From an uncultured Lachnospiraceae bacterium (GTDB lineage: Bacteria > Bacillota > Clostridia > Lachnospirales > Lachnospiraceae): 64,000 nucleotides of DNA. Of this stretch, positions 36,750-46,515 are shown in pieces. Made by a program: the position numbers and the translations under genes. The notes below the pieces were generated by a model, which made no database searches, was not told the DNA's origin, and saw nothing but the letters and a program-made list of their open reading frames with translations. The stretch covers positions 51,425 to 115,424 of the forward strand of contig CAOJQZ010000001.1 of the NCBI GenBank assembly GCA_948441955.1. Reading direction: 5' to 3'. Numbering within the stretch: the stretch's first letter is position 1; the number at the start of each line of letters is the position of its first letter.

Positions 36750-37639
36750 CATTTTTATGGCTGTTAGAGGGAATACGAAATCCCTTTCTGAATAAGCTGA
36801 TGCAGCTTATCACCTATTTCGGACAGGAAATCATCATCATAGCGGTTATCTGCACACTCTACTGGTGTGTAGATAAGCGCTTTGCTTATCTTCTGGGATT
36901 CACATACTTTACTGCAGGCTTATGTGTACAGACGCTGAAGATTACTCTGCGCGTTCCGAGGCCCTGGATTCTGGATCCGGAATTTCACGCAGTAGAAAGC
37001 GCTGTTTCCGGCGCTACCGGTTACTCCTTTCCAAGCGGACATACCCAGGGAGCTTCCTGTCTGTTTTTTCCGCTGGCTCTGAAAAGTAAATCTTTTGGGG
37101 GGAAATTTTTCTGCTGCCTTTCCTTTCTTCTTGTAGGATTCTCCAGAATGTATCTAGGCTGCCATACTCCCCAGGATGTATTAGCTGCTATGGCCGTATC
37201 CATTCTTGTCTCCTGTATAATATGGAAATTCCAGGACGCCCTTCTTGGAAATAGGGCGCGCCCGGAGTATATCGCCTTTATGCTTGCCGGCATTGCTTTT
37301 TGTGCGGCCTCCTATGCCTTAATTTTAAATGCAAAAGGGACAATTGAAATCAAATATGCTGTGGATTGCTGTAAAGCCTCCGGCGCCGGACTCGGCTTCG
37401 CCGCAGGATGGTACATTGAGCAAAGATATCTGCACTTTTCTTCCGGATTTACCTCGATAAAAACTCTGCTTTTAACAGTATTTCCCGGTCTGACCCTTAC
37501 ACTGCTTCTCAAAGAGGGAATTTCGCTTCTTTTTGGAAGTTCCATCTTGGCAAAAACCGCCGAGTACTTTATACTTGTATTATGGGTACTAATCCTATAC
37601 CCGTTCCTGTTTACCAAAGTACAAAGGAGAACTGTATGA
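36746..37639 (+). CDS. PAP2-family membrane phosphatase
   Basis: The 297-residue product has the three PAP2 motifs: KITLRVPRPW (motif 1), YSFPSGHTQGA (motif 2) and SRMYLGCHTPQDVLA (motif 3), between hydrophobic segments. Members dephosphorylate phospholipid intermediates such as undecaprenyl pyrophosphate or phosphatidic acid. Four-base overlaps with typA and the next gene suggest an operon. Substrate not determined. Confidence 0.88.
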   Translation: MTFLWLLEGIRNPFLNKLMQLITYFGQEIIIIAVICTLYWCVDKRFAYLLGFTYFTAGLCVQTLKITLRVPRPWILDPEFHAVESAVSGATGYSFPSGHTQGASCLFFPLALKSKSFGGKFFCCLSFLLVGFSRMYLGCHTPQDVLAAMAVSILVSCIIWKFQDALLGNRARPEYIAFMLAGIAFCAASYALILNAKGTIEIKYAVDCCKASGAGLGFAAGWYIEQRYLHFSSGFTSIKTLLLTVFPGLTLTLLLKEGISLLFGSSILAKTAEYFILVLWVLILYPFLFTKVQRRTV

Positions 37640-38247
37640 GACATTATGTAGCAAATTTTTTAAAGCGGCTGGCAACCTTTCTGGAACTGTTTATTGCATT
37701 CATGATGTCCGTCGGCATTATTTTATTGTGCCTGCGGATGGCTTCCAACCTGACAAATATTCCGAATCTGGATGTTTGGCCCAATTTTGAGGATCTGCTG
37801 GAAACCTGCTTCAATCTGATCATCGGCGTTGAGCTCATCCGGATGATGTATTCCCACTCGCCGGATACGGTATTTGAAGTGCTTCTTTTCGCAATTGCAA
37901 GACAGATTATTATTGATCATTCTTCCAGCTGGGGCAGTCTGATAGGGGTGTGCGCTATCGCGGCTTTATTTGCCACAAGAAAATACCTGTTCTGCGAATT
38001 TGATATTTCTGACCAGATTATCCTGCGCTCCAGCATGAAGGCCAAATCTGTTGCACGGATTCTCGACATCCAGCTCCCTCATAAAGAAAACGAGACGCTT
38101 CTGGATGTCTTTTTGGCAAAATGCGAGGAATACGATATTGAAGTGGGCGTGGGCGCCTGCATTTACTTTTCAGATTTCGGACTTCGCGCCGCAAAGACAC
38201 ATGATGGAAAAATTTCACGGATTGAGGTAATACGTTCTATACATTAG
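37636..38247 (+). CDS. Membrane protein with PsiE-like region
   Basis: From the ATG at 37636 (AAAGGAG six bases upstream) the product is 203 residues. It has about four hydrophobic segments in the N-terminal 115 residues, with a PsiE-like arrangement (FLELFIAFMMSVGIILLCL, then LIIGVELIRMMYSHSPDTVFE). The C-terminal cytoplasmic part (about 130-203) ends in a small compact domain with KENETLLDVFLAKCEEYDIE. Function unknown. It overlaps the PAP2 stop by 4 bases. Confidence 0.5.
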   Translation: MRHYVANFLKRLATFLELFIAFMMSVGIILLCLRMASNLTNIPNLDVWPNFEDLLETCFNLIIGVELIRMMYSHSPDTVFEVLLFAIARQIIIDHSSSWGSLIGVCAIAALFATRKYLFCEFDISDQIILRSSMKAKSVARILDIQLPHKENETLLDVFLAKCEEYDIEVGVGACIYFSDFGLRAAKTHDGKISRIEVIRSIH

Positions 38248-38351
38248 CCATCAAACGTGTTATACTAGATATATCAGATAGATGTATGGTCTGTTAATCA
38301 ATTGTCAGACTATACTCTTCTGAAAAATATATCAAAAAGGAGTTGGGCAGT

Positions 38352-38885
38352 ATGAAGTTTATCATCGTAGGAAAGAACATTGATGTAACCCCAAGCTTAA
38401 AAGAAACTGTAGAGAGCAAATTGGGAAAATTAGAAAGGTACTTTACTCCTGATACGGAAATTCACGTAACCTTGAGTGTACAAAGAGAACACCAGAAGAT
38501 TGAGGTGACCATTCCCGTAAAGGGCAATATCATCCGCTCCGAGCAGGAAAGCACAGATATGTATGTATCTATTGATCTGGTAGAGGAGGTTATTGAACGT
38601 CAGCTTAGAAAATATAAGAATAAACTGGTTGCCAAGCACCAGGAGGGCAATAATTTTAACAAAGAACTCTTTGATACCGAAGAAACCTTTGATGATGACG
38701 AGATAAGAATCGTACGGACAAAAAAATTCGGCATCAAGCCCATGTTCCCAGAGGATGCCTGTGTGCAGATGGAGCTTTTAGGACATAATTTCTTTGTATT
38801 CAGCAATGCGGAAACCGACGAGGTTTGTGTCGTATACCGCAGAAAAGACGGTACCTTTGGATTAATAGAACCTGAATTTTCATAG
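38352..38885 (+). CDS. hpf: Ribosome hibernation-promoting factor, long form
   Basis: From the ATG at 38352 (AAGGAG nine bases upstream) the product is 177 residues, the long Firmicute HPF. The N-terminal S30AE domain (FIIVGKNIDVTPSLKETVES) is followed by a linker and a C-terminal dimerisation domain (RIVRTKKFGIKPMFPEDAC). It dimerises 70S ribosomes into 100S in stationary phase. A TTG three codons upstream abuts the ribosome site and was rejected. Confidence 0.95.
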   Translation: MKFIIVGKNIDVTPSLKETVESKLGKLERYFTPDTEIHVTLSVQREHQKIEVTIPVKGNIIRSEQESTDMYVSIDLVEEVIERQLRKYKNKLVAKHQEGNNFNKELFDTEETFDDDEIRIVRTKKFGIKPMFPEDACVQMELLGHNFFVFSNAETDEVCVVYRRKDGTFGLIEPEFS

Positions 38886-38904
38886 ACAAAAACTTTGCAT
38901 CTAA

Positions 38905-38940
38905 ATCGGCCGGAGCTCTTCTCTTCCGGCCGATATTTTT
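38905..38940 (+). terminator. Terminator of hpf
   Basis: ATCGGCCGGA (38905-38914) and TCCGGCCGAT (38925-38934) form a strong 10-bp stem followed by ATTTTT. It lies between the convergent hpf and yigZ genes. Confidence 0.85.
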
Positions 38941-38952
38941 GTGGAATAATTC

Positions 38953-39630
38953 TCAGAAAATTCTCAGTTCATCATTTATTTTCGCATAGCAGCAGATTTC
39001 TTTTTTCTGTATTTCAGCCTTGCCGTTGGTAACTTCAGTCAGTGCAGCGATAACAGCTTCCGCCTCTTTTCCTGGAGTCAGGAGCTCCAGCTCTACTTTG
39101 TCGGTATAAATGGAATCCAGTATCGGAATTTCCCTGACTGCCAGAAAATGCTGAAGTTTCCCTAAATCAGTGTAGGAAACGACGACCTGAAGTTTAAAAC
39201 CTGAAATTTTGGTTATAACTATAGATGCAGACAAGCCGGCATGTACTGCGGCCGAATACGCCCTTACAAGACCTCCGGTTCCTAAAAGGGTTCCGCCGAA
39301 ATAGCGGGTAACTACTGCCACAACATTGGTAAGCTTTTCTCCCAGCAGGATGTCCAGCATAGGCTTACCGGCTGTTCCGCCAGGCTCCCCGTCGTCACTC
39401 ATTCGTCTTAAACCGGCTTTCTCACCGATAACATAAGCATAACAATGATGCTTTGCATCCCAGTATTTTTTACGCACCGCCTCGATAAACCCAAGTGCTT
39501 CTTCTTCTGTTTCTGCGGGATAAACAGCGGCAATAAAACGCGATTTTTTTTCCGTAATCTCTCCTTCTCCGCCTCCGTATATCGTTTTATATTCATACAG
39601 TCCGTCCATTAAGCTATTTGTTTCTGACAT
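38953..39630 (-). CDS. YigZ/IMPACT family protein
   Basis: The 225-residue product has the UPF0029 signature: KKSRFIAAVYPAETEEEALG, then AKHHCYAYVIG, RMSDDGEPGGTAGKPML and VVAVVTRYFGGTLLGTGGLVRAY. The family includes IMPACT and YigZ, thought to act in translation or stress control; biochemical function is not settled. The promoter region holds a GTTCTGT-N6-ACAGAAC palindrome. Confidence 0.88.
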   Translation of the reverse strand: MSETNSLMDGLYEYKTIYGGGEGEITEKKSRFIAAVYPAETEEEALGFIEAVRKKYWDAKHHCYAYVIGEKAGLRRMSDDGEPGGTAGKPMLDILLGEKLTNVVAVVTRYFGGTLLGTGGLVRAYSAAVHAGLSASIVITKISGFKLQVVVSYTDLGKLQHFLAVREIPILDSIYTDKVELELLTPGKEAEAVIAALTEVTNGKAEIQKKEICCYAKINDELRIF

Positions 39631-39654
39631 TGTTTCGTCCTTTCTATACTTCCA

Positions 39655-39674
39655 GTTCTGTTTTCTGACAGAAC
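39655..39674. promoter_or_regulatory. 7-6-7 palindrome upstream of yigZ
   Basis: GTTCTGT and ACAGAAC are perfect inverted 7-mers spaced by 6 bases, about 25-45 bases upstream of the yigZ start. The geometry suits a dimeric regulator. No known clostridial operator consensus was matched. Confidence 0.4.
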
Positions 39675-39723
39675 CTGCGTCTTTACATATTACTATATCT
39701 AATTTCTTAAGATTTTCCTACTA

Positions 39724-39776
39724 AAATATGAAGATTTCATTTTTTTCTTTATTTCGAACTTCATATTTGTTATAAT
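39724..39776 (+). promoter_or_regulatory. Promoter region of the class A PBP with inverted repeat
   Basis: AAATATGAAG (39724-39733) and CTTCATATTT (39759-39768) are perfect 10-mer inverted repeats. The right arm ends just before a -10 TATAAT at 39771-39776. The -35 is weak (39748-39753 region). A regulator or cruciform could act here. Confidence 0.45.
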
Positions 39777-39803
39777 GACTTGGTATAAAGGAGGCATATA
39801 CTC

Positions 39804-42515
39804 ATGAATTATGGTAGAAAACAGGCCGCCAAAAAACAAAAACGAATCACTTCCAAATCAACCATGCAGGGAAAACGCGTCGGGGTCAGACTTTTTAAAG
39901 CTTTTCTCTTATGTATTGTTGTCGTGGGAATTGCAGGCGTTATAGGCGGCGGCTTATTTGTAAAAAGAATTATTGACAATTCGCCCGAAGTATCTCCGTC
40001 TAAAGTAAGACCCAGCGGCTTTACTACAATTGTATATGCGGATGATAATGCTACGGAAACAGGACGCTTTGTAAATGAAGGTTCCAACCGTATATACCGG
40101 ACGATCGACGAGATCCCCGTAGACATGCAGCATGCATTTGTAGCCATTGAGGACGAGCGTTTTTACCATCACAACGGGATTGATCCAAAAGGTATTGCCC
40201 GTGCCGCCGTAAAAGGTCTCACTTCCGGAAGCTTCTCTGAAGGCGCCAGTACTTTGACTCAGCAATTGATAAAAAATAATGTTTTTCCTGAATTTACAGA
40301 GGAAAAAACTTTTTATGACAGACTGGAAAGAAAGCTTCAAGAGCAATTTCTTGCGCTTAACATTGAAAAACAGATGAGTAAAGACGAAATTCTGGAAAGC
40401 TATATGAATACAATTAATCTCGGCCAGAATTCACTCGGCGTGCAGTCCGCGGCAAAGCGTTATTTCAACAAGGATGTATCTGAACTTAATCTTTCTGAAT
40501 GCGCGACGATTGCCGGCATCGCCCAGAGCCCGTCGGCGCTGAATCCGGTGACAAGTCCGGAGGCCAATAAAGAGCGCCGGGATGAGGTCCTGAAAAAGAT
40601 GCTGGAGCAGGGCTATATTGATCAGGCTGCCTATGACGAAGCAATTGCAGATGACGTATATTCCAGAATTCAGACAATTAACGCCGCAACTACAGAAATG
40701 ACGCCATACAGCTTCTTCGTAGATGCGCTTTCTGATCAGGTTATGCAGGATCTTCAGGATCAGTGTGGTTTTACAGAAACACAGGCCTTCAATGCGGTTT
40801 ACAGCGGGGGATTAAGTATATATTCCACTCAGAATCTGGCTATGCAGAAAATCTGTGATGAGGAAATGAATAATGACGCCAATTATCCATATCTTAAAGA
40901 ATATGGCCTTGACTATGCGCTCACCGTTACCCGTACCGACGGTTCCATTGAGAATTATGGTTCCGGTCATATCAAGCTGTATTCAAAGCAGACCTACGGG
41001 GATGAACAGGGCCTTGTCTTTTCCAGCGAACAGGCTGCCTATGACCGAATTGCAGAATGGAAAGCCACCATCGCACAGGAAGGAGACACCTATGACGAGG
41101 TTGTAAATATCTCCCCGCAGCCGCAGGCTTCCCTGACACTTATGGACCAGCATAACGGACAGGTGAAAGCTCTGGTGGGAGGACGCGGAGCGAAAACTAC
41201 CAGTCTCTCTCTTAACCGGGCTTACAAAGGCTCTACAAGACAGCCCGGTTCCTGTTTTAAAATATTGGCGGTCTATGCTCCGGCGCTGGACTCCTGCGGT
41301 AAAACACTTGCAACAACAATCCGGGACGAGCCTTTCAAATATGAGAGCGGACAGCAGGTTAAGAACTGGTGGGGAGCCAGCTACCGCGGTGATATGACAA
41401 TTCGTTCTGCCATCCGGGACTCTGCCAATGTGTGCGCAGTTAAAATGTTTACAGAAATTACTCCCCAGGTTGGCGTTGACTTCTGTAAAAATATCGGAAT
41501 TACTACTCTTGTGGACAGCCGGTATATTGAAGACTACGGTACCGTTTCAGATATTACACAGTCTACGGCTCTGGGCGGTATTGTTGACGGAGTATATAAT
41601 TATGAAATGTGCGGCGCCTTTGCCGCAATTGCCAATAAGGGCGTATATAACAGACCCACTCTGTATTCGAAGGTTTTAGATCATGACGGTAATGTATTAC
41701 TGGACGGAACGCCGGACAGCCACCAGGCTCTCCAGGAAAGCACAGCTTATCTTCTTACCAGCGCAATGCAGACAGTCGTAGACAGCGGTACCGGTACAGC
41801 CGCAAAGTTCAGCAGCATGCCCGTAGCGGGAAAAACCGGTACTTCAACCGATGAAAATGACAAGGATAAGGATGCTTGGTTCGCCGCATATACTCCATAC
41901 TATACCTGTACTGTATGGGGCGGCTATGATGATAATAAACCTCTTGTTGATTCTAATTTCCATCTGACAATCTGGCGGAGCGTTATGAGCCGGATTCATG
42001 AAGGACTGGAAGTGAAAGATTTTGAAATGCCGGCATCCGTGGAGAAAAAAACGGTATGTAAGTATACCGGCCATCTCGCTGTGGCAGGCCGATGTCCTAC
42101 AATTACAGAATTTTTTGCAAAAGGCTCTGTTCCTAATACAGCATGTCCAGGACATAACGGTATTAAAGATGCTAATGGTAATGATATCGGCGCCATGGAG
42201 GAAAAACAGAAACAATTAGAGGAAGAAGAAAGGAAAAAGAAGGAGGAGGAAGAAAGGAAAAAGAAGGAGGAGGAAGATAATAAGAAAAACGAAGAGAATA
42301 ACAATAACAATACAGAACCGACTGATCCAAACCCGGTTGACCCGAATCCTCCTGTTGATCCAAATCCTCCCGTTGACCCGAACCCTCCCGTTGACCCGGA
42401 TCCTCCCGTTGATCCGAACCCTCCCGTTGACCCGGATCCTGGCGATACGGATCCATCTAATCCACAAGCACGTTTTCGTCGTATTCTAAATCTATACGGA
42501 CATATGTCTGTATAA
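39804..42515 (+). CDS. Class A penicillin-binding protein (PBP1A-type)
   Basis: The 903-residue product is a bifunctional peptidoglycan synthase. It has a basic N-terminus, one membrane segment (about 31-55), a transglycosylase domain with catalytic Glu116 (AIEDERFYHHNG) and ASTLTQQLIKN, and a transpeptidase domain with Ser483/Lys486 (PGSCFK), the SAN triad at 540-542 and KTG at 677-679. The tail has two lysine/glutamate runs and DPNPPV-type repeats, probably a surface-exposed flexible stalk. It acts in wall synthesis; not necessarily the main PBP1. AGGAGG lies nine bases before the ATG. Confidence 0.94.
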   Translation: MNYGRKQAAKKQKRITSKSTMQGKRVGVRLFKAFLLCIVVVGIAGVIGGGLFVKRIIDNSPEVSPSKVRPSGFTTIVYADDNATETGRFVNEGSNRIYRTIDEIPVDMQHAFVAIEDERFYHHNGIDPKGIARAAVKGLTSGSFSEGASTLTQQLIKNNVFPEFTEEKTFYDRLERKLQEQFLALNIEKQMSKDEILESYMNTINLGQNSLGVQSAAKRYFNKDVSELNLSECATIAGIAQSPSALNPVTSPEANKERRDEVLKKMLEQGYIDQAAYDEAIADDVYSRIQTINAATTEMTPYSFFVDALSDQVMQDLQDQCGFTETQAFNAVYSGGLSIYSTQNLAMQKICDEEMNNDANYPYLKEYGLDYALTVTRTDGSIENYGSGHIKLYSKQTYGDEQGLVFSSEQAAYDRIAEWKATIAQEGDTYDEVVNISPQPQASLTLMDQHNGQVKALVGGRGAKTTSLSLNRAYKGSTRQPGSCFKILAVYAPALDSCGKTLATTIRDEPFKYESGQQVKNWWGASYRGDMTIRSAIRDSANVCAVKMFTEITPQVGVDFCKNIGITTLVDSRYIEDYGTVSDITQSTALGGIVDGVYNYEMCGAFAAIANKGVYNRPTLYSKVLDHDGNVLLDGTPDSHQALQESTAYLLTSAMQTVVDSGTGTAAKFSSMPVAGKTGTSTDENDKDKDAWFAAYTPYYTCTVWGGYDDNKPLVDSNFHLTIWRSVMSRIHEGLEVKDFEMPASVEKKTVCKYTGHLAVAGRCPTITEFFAKGSVPNTACPGHNGIKDANGNDIGAMEEKQKQLEEEERKKKEEEERKKKEEEDNKKNEENNNNNTEPTDPNPVDPNPPVDPNPPVDPNPPVDPDPPVDPNPPVDPDPGDTDPSNPQARFRRILNLYGHMSV
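42339..42446 (+). repeat. Six 18-bp repeats coding DPNPPV in the PBP tail
   Basis: Five units of type GAYCCRAAYCCTCCYGTT plus a sixth degenerate copy encode DPNPPV or DPDPPV. The repeats give a proline-rich stalk and are a site where copy number could vary between strains. Confidence 0.9.
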
Positions 42516-42521
42516 AGACAT

Positions 42522-42556
42522 AAAAATTCCGGGCGGTAAATCGTCCGGAATTTTTA
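42522..42556. terminator. Bidirectional terminator between PBP and glk
   Basis: AAATTCCGG (42524-42532) and CCGGAATTT (42545-42553) are flanked by A and T runs on both sides, so it can terminate PBP (plus) and the glucokinase gene (minus). Confidence 0.8.
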
Positions 42557-42575
42557 TCTGAAAAATTATTATCTC

Positions 42576-43523
42576 TCATTTTCCTGTCACTGCATCAATT
42601 ATGAGTTTTGCAGCTCCGCAGATTCCTGCGTCGTTGTCAAGCTTAGCAATCATAAACTCTGTCTCCCGGTTTGCAAAAAATGCTTTCTCCAGAAAATACT
42701 TTTTAATGTAAGGAATCATAATGTCTCCTGCTTTCGATACGCCGCCCCCGATTACAATTACCGCCGGATCTACAATAATTGCCGCATTGGCAAGTCCATG
42801 ACCAAGATAAGCCCCAAACTGTTCTACAATCTCTTCTGCAACGGCATCCCCTTCCTTCAAAGCGTCAAATACTGCTTTTGCGTCAATCTTCTTTCCCCGG
42901 AGGACGGAAGGCGTTTCATCCCATGCAAGCCTCATCCTTGCAAGCCTTGCAATTCCTGTAGCAGATGCATATTGCTCCAGACATCCGGTTTTTCCGCACC
43001 CGCATTTTTTTGTCTCATGATAATTAACACAGATGTGACCGATTTCTGCTGCTGCGCCATTCGCGCCTACCAATGCCCTTCCATCTAAAATTGCTCCGCC
43101 GCCGACGCCGGTTCCCAATGTAACCATGATCATATTCTTCTGTCCTTTTCCTGCTCCAAGCCACATTTCTCCAAGGGCGGCCAGATTTGCATCATTTCCA
43201 GCCTGTACCTCCAGCCCGGTAAGCTCCCTTAACTCCCGGTTTACTTCTTTATATCCCCAGCCCAGATTTGCAGTATTTTTTACAATTCCATCGCCAGTTA
43301 CCGGAGCAGGGATTCCTATTCCGATACCCTTTATCTCTGTTTGCAAAAGCTGCTTTTCCTCTATCTTTTCTTTCAGGGATGCAGCAATATCCGGAAGAAT
43401 TGCCTCTCCCTGATTTGCTCTGCGCGTTTCGATCTCCCACTTATCCAAAATATTTCCTTCTACTGTAAAAAGACCCATCTTAATACTTGTCCCGCCAACG
43501 TCTACGCCAATACAATACTTCAT
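42576..43523 (-). CDS. glk: ROK-family glucokinase
   Basis: The 315-residue product has the phosphate-binding GVDVGGTSIKMG, catalytic GNDANLAALGE, and the ROK zinc motif HICVNYHETKKCGCGKTGCLE with its three Cys and one His. It phosphorylates glucose with ATP. It lies directly downstream of hprK, fitting a carbon-regulation setting. Confidence 0.92.
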   Translation of the reverse strand: MKYCIGVDVGGTSIKMGLFTVEGNILDKWEIETRRANQGEAILPDIAASLKEKIEEKQLLQTEIKGIGIGIPAPVTGDGIVKNTANLGWGYKEVNRELRELTGLEVQAGNDANLAALGEMWLGAGKGQKNMIMVTLGTGVGGGAILDGRALVGANGAAAEIGHICVNYHETKKCGCGKTGCLEQYASATGIARLARMRLAWDETPSVLRGKKIDAKAVFDALKEGDAVAEEIVEQFGAYLGHGLANAAIIVDPAVIVIGGGVSKAGDIMIPYIKKYFLEKAFFANRETEFMIAKLDNDAGICGAAKLIIDAVTGK

Positions 43524-43569
43524 TTGTTACCTTCCTCCTCAATTATATATGTTTTCATCTCTATTCCAT

Positions 43570-44499
43570 TTATTTTTTTGTAAGATTACGCTGTACACGT
43601 TTATAAAGCTCCTGGGCAGCATTATATCCCATCTTTTTCTGTCTGTGATTGATTGCCGCCGTTTCAACGATAATTGCAAGATTACGTCCCGGACGAATAG
43701 GAATCCGATGACATATCACACTGTTTCCAAGAAATTCTGTATGCTGCTCCTCCAGTCCCAGTCTGTCATATTCCTTCTCTCTGTCCCAATCCTCCAGCGT
43801 AATAACAAGATCTATATTCTGGGTTTCTCTGACACTCTGCACACCAAACAATGTCTTTACATCCACAATACCGATTCCTCTAAGCTCAATAAAATGCCTT
43901 GTAATATCCGGCGCACTCCCCACCAGTGTCTCATCGCTTACCTTCCTTATCTCAACTACATCATCACTAACAAGGCGGTGTCCCCTCTTGATAAGCTCTA
44001 AAGCCGCCTCACTCTTTCCTATTCCACTTTCTCCCATGATTAGAACGCCAACGCCATATACATCAACTAACACGCCATGAATGGAAATGCACGGTGCAAG
44101 CGCTACGTTTAGCCACCTGATAATCTCTGCCGTAAACTCTGAGGTGTGAAGCTCCGTAGAAAATATAGGTACATTTTTTTCTGTTGCTTTTTTTAAAAGC
44201 AGTTCTCCTGGTTTCAGCGACCTGCAGAATATAATGCACGGCATCTCATCTGTAAGAAACTGCTCATATATAACCTCCTTTCTCTCAGTACTTAAAGTTT
44301 GCAGATAGCTATACTCTGCATAGCCAATAACCTGTACTCTCCTGTCCTCAAAGTTCTCAAAGAAGCCGGTAAGCGGAAGGGCCGGCCGGTTAATATCTGG
44401 AATCACTACCTCTTTCCCAGCATAATCCAAATCCGGTGTAAGGTTTTTCAGATTCATTCTTTCTACCAGCGTTTTCATTTTTACTTTATTTGGCGCCAC
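43570..44499 (-). CDS. hprK: HPr kinase/phosphorylase
   Basis: From the GTG at 44499 (GGGAGG eight bases upstream) the product is 309 residues. It has Walker A GESGIGKS (156-163), catalytic His141 (ISIHGVLVD), DDVVEI and the HPrK signature LRGIGIVDVKTLFG. It phosphorylates and dephosphorylates HPr Ser46, setting CcpA-dependent carbon catabolite repression. It is followed by glk and preceded by uvrC. Confidence 0.95.
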   Translation of the reverse strand: MAPNKVKMKTLVERMNLKNLTPDLDYAGKEVVIPDINRPALPLTGFFENFEDRRVQVIGYAEYSYLQTLSTERKEVIYEQFLTDEMPCIIFCRSLKPGELLLKKATEKNVPIFSTELHTSEFTAEIIRWLNVALAPCISIHGVLVDVYGVGVLIMGESGIGKSEAALELIKRGHRLVSDDVVEIRKVSDETLVGSAPDITRHFIELRGIGIVDVKTLFGVQSVRETQNIDLVITLEDWDREKEYDRLGLEEQHTEFLGNSVICHRIPIRPGRNLAIIVETAAINHRQKKMGYNAAQELYKRVQRNLTKK

Positions 44500-44559
44500 C
44501 TCTGTATCCTCCCTTCTTAAGCATCGCTATAATACTCTGTCTGTTGTTATTGTAACATA

Positions 44560-46398
44560 TCAATGGAAAAAATTATATATATCCACAGCGGATTTTTCAT
44601 TGATGGAAGGCAGCTTTTTTAAATCTTCCACTGTTGCATTTTTAATTGCATCAATATTTTCGAAATACCTCATCAGCTCCTTCCTCCTTGCCGGTCCTAC
44701 TCCCGGAATATCATCCAGTACAGAATGAACCTGTCCTTTGCTCCTCAAATCCCGGTGGAAGGTAATTGCAAACCGATGGGCTTCATCCTGAATTCTTGTA
44801 ATCAGCCGAAAGCACTCCGAATTCTTATCAATCAGAAGTTCCCTATTCTCATAGTACAATCCTCTTGTCCGGTGATTGTCATCTTTCACCATACCGCAGA
44901 CCGGAATTGAAAGCCGGAGTTTATCAAGGACCTCCCGTGCAACATTTACCTGACCCTTTCCTCCATCCATCAAAATCAAATCAGGAAATACAGTAAAACC
45001 TCCCAGCTCCTTTCCAGCCCTCTGCTCTTCAAGTCCATGTTTGAATCTTCGTGTAAGCACTTCCTCCAGACTGGCATAATCATTAGCACCTTTCACGCCT
45101 TTAATCTTAAATTTCCGGTAATCATTACGCTTTGCTTTCCCTTTTTCGTAAACAACCATTGAACCAACAGATGCGAAGCCATTTGTATTAGAAATATCAT
45201 ATGCTTCCATGCGTACAATCCCCTTCAGACCTAAAATACTCTCCAGCTCCTTCACAGCTCCTATTGTACGCCCTTCCTCCCGTTTCAAACGTTCCTTATC
45301 CGTACTCAGAACAAGCGCTGCATTTTTCTGCGCCAGCTCAACCAGCTTTTCCTTCGTTCCTTTTTTAGGAACATAGATACGGACCTTATGCTCTCTTTTC
45401 TTCGAAAGCCATTCTTCTATCAACTGGCTGTCCTCTATCTCCTTCTGAAGCATAAGTTCTGCCGGAATATAAGGAGTTCCTGCATAAAATTGTTTAATAA
45501 AACTGGACAAAATCTCCCTCTCCGGCTCCCCTTCAGAAATCCGCAGATAAAAATGATCCCGGCCAATTAATCTGCCTCCCCGAATAAAAAAAACCTGTAC
45601 AACCGCGTCCTCTTTGTCAGAAGCTACCGCCAGAATATCCCTGTCATTCCCTGCGGTATCCGTGATTTTCTGCTTCTGAGCAATTTTGCTTACACTGGAC
45701 AAAAGCTCTCTGTATTCAATCGCCTTCTCAAACTCCAGGGCTTCGGAGGCTGCCTCCATATTTTTCTGAAGCTTCGTAAGAATCAAATCATAATTTCCAT
45801 TTAAAAAATGTATAACCTCGTCAACGGATTTCCGATACTCCTCTTTGGAAATATATCCCTGGCACGGCGCATTACACTGATGAATGTGATGATTCAGGCA
45901 AGGTCTCTCTTTTCCGATATCTGCCGGAAGCCTCCTGTTACAGCTTCTAATATGATACAGCTTTCGTATCAGTTCAATTGTATCCTTTACTGCTCCGGCG
46001 CTTGTATATGGCCCGAAATATTTCGATTTATCCTTCCCAATCTGTCTTGCCAGCATGATACGCGGAAATGCTTCCTCCACAGTCACCTTAATAAATGGAT
46101 AAGCCTTATCATCCATTAACATTGTGTTATACTTTGGCCTGTGCTCCTTAATCAGGTTGCATTCCAGAACAAGAGCCTCCAGCTCTGAATCTGTCACAAT
46201 ATATTCGAAACGGCTGATATGTGTCACCATCTGCTCAATCTTCACGCCTTTATTTCTGCTGCTTTGAAAATACTGACGCACACGGTTTTTAAGGCTTATC
46301 GCCTTGCCTACATAAATGATATTATCTGTTTCATCATGCATAATATAAACTCCCGGTTTTCCCGGGAGTTTTTTAAGTTCTTCCTGTATGTCAAACAT
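44560..46398 (-). CDS. uvrC: UvrC, excinuclease ABC subunit C
   Basis: From the ATG at 46398 (AGGAG six bases upstream) the product is 612 residues. It has the N-terminal GIY-YIG nuclease domain ([21 protein letters not shown]), the UVR motif ([17 protein letters not shown]), the RNase-H-like nuclease domain ([20 protein letters not shown], with catalytic acids) and the C-terminal HhH DNA-binding region. It makes both incisions in nucleotide-excision repair. A consensus promoter precedes it. Confidence 0.96.
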   Translation of the reverse strand: MFDIQEELKKLPGKPGVYIMHDETDNIIYVGKAISLKNRVRQYFQSSRNKGVKIEQMVTHISRFEYIVTDSELEALVLECNLIKEHRPKYNTMLMDDKAYPFIKVTVEEAFPRIMLARQIGKDKSKYFGPYTSAGAVKDTIELIRKLYHIRSCNRRLPADIGKERPCLNHHIHQCNAPCQGYISKEEYRKSVDEVIHFLNGNYDLILTKLQKNMEAASEALEFEKAIEYRELLSSVSKIAQKQKITDTAGNDRDILAVASDKEDAVVQVFFIRGGRLIGRDHFYLRISEGEPEREILSSFIKQFYAGTPYIPAELMLQKEIEDSQLIEEWLSKKREHKVRIYVPKKGTKEKLVELAQKNAALVLSTDKERLKREEGRTIGAVKELESILGLKGIVRMEAYDISNTNGFASVGSMVVYEKGKAKRNDYRKFKIKGVKGANDYASLEEVLTRRFKHGLEEQRAGKELGGFTVFPDLILMDGGKGQVNVAREVLDKLRLSIPVCGMVKDDNHRTRGLYYENRELLIDKNSECFRLITRIQDEAHRFAITFHRDLRSKGQVHSVLDDIPGVGPARRKELMRYFENIDAIKNATVEDLKKLPSINEKSAVDIYNFFH

Positions 46399-46429
46399 GT
46401 TCATCTCCTCAGGTATATGATACTTCTTT

Positions 46430-46458
46430 ATTTTAACCTACCTGTAGATTTCTTACAA
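46430..46458 (-). promoter_or_regulatory. Promoter of uvrC-hprK-glk
   Basis: TTGTAA (46453-46458) and TAAAAT (46430-46435) with a 17-bp spacer on the minus strand. It lies between ftsH and uvrC. Confidence 0.6.
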
Positions 46459-46515
46459 GAGCCTTGACACAGCAAAGCAATATCAAATTTACAAACATTA
46501 ACGCGGCCTTTCCCA

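Noticed and set aside
42339..42446. Possible CRISPR array
   Set aside because: The 18-bp units are adjacent with no spacers and encode DPNPPV in frame.
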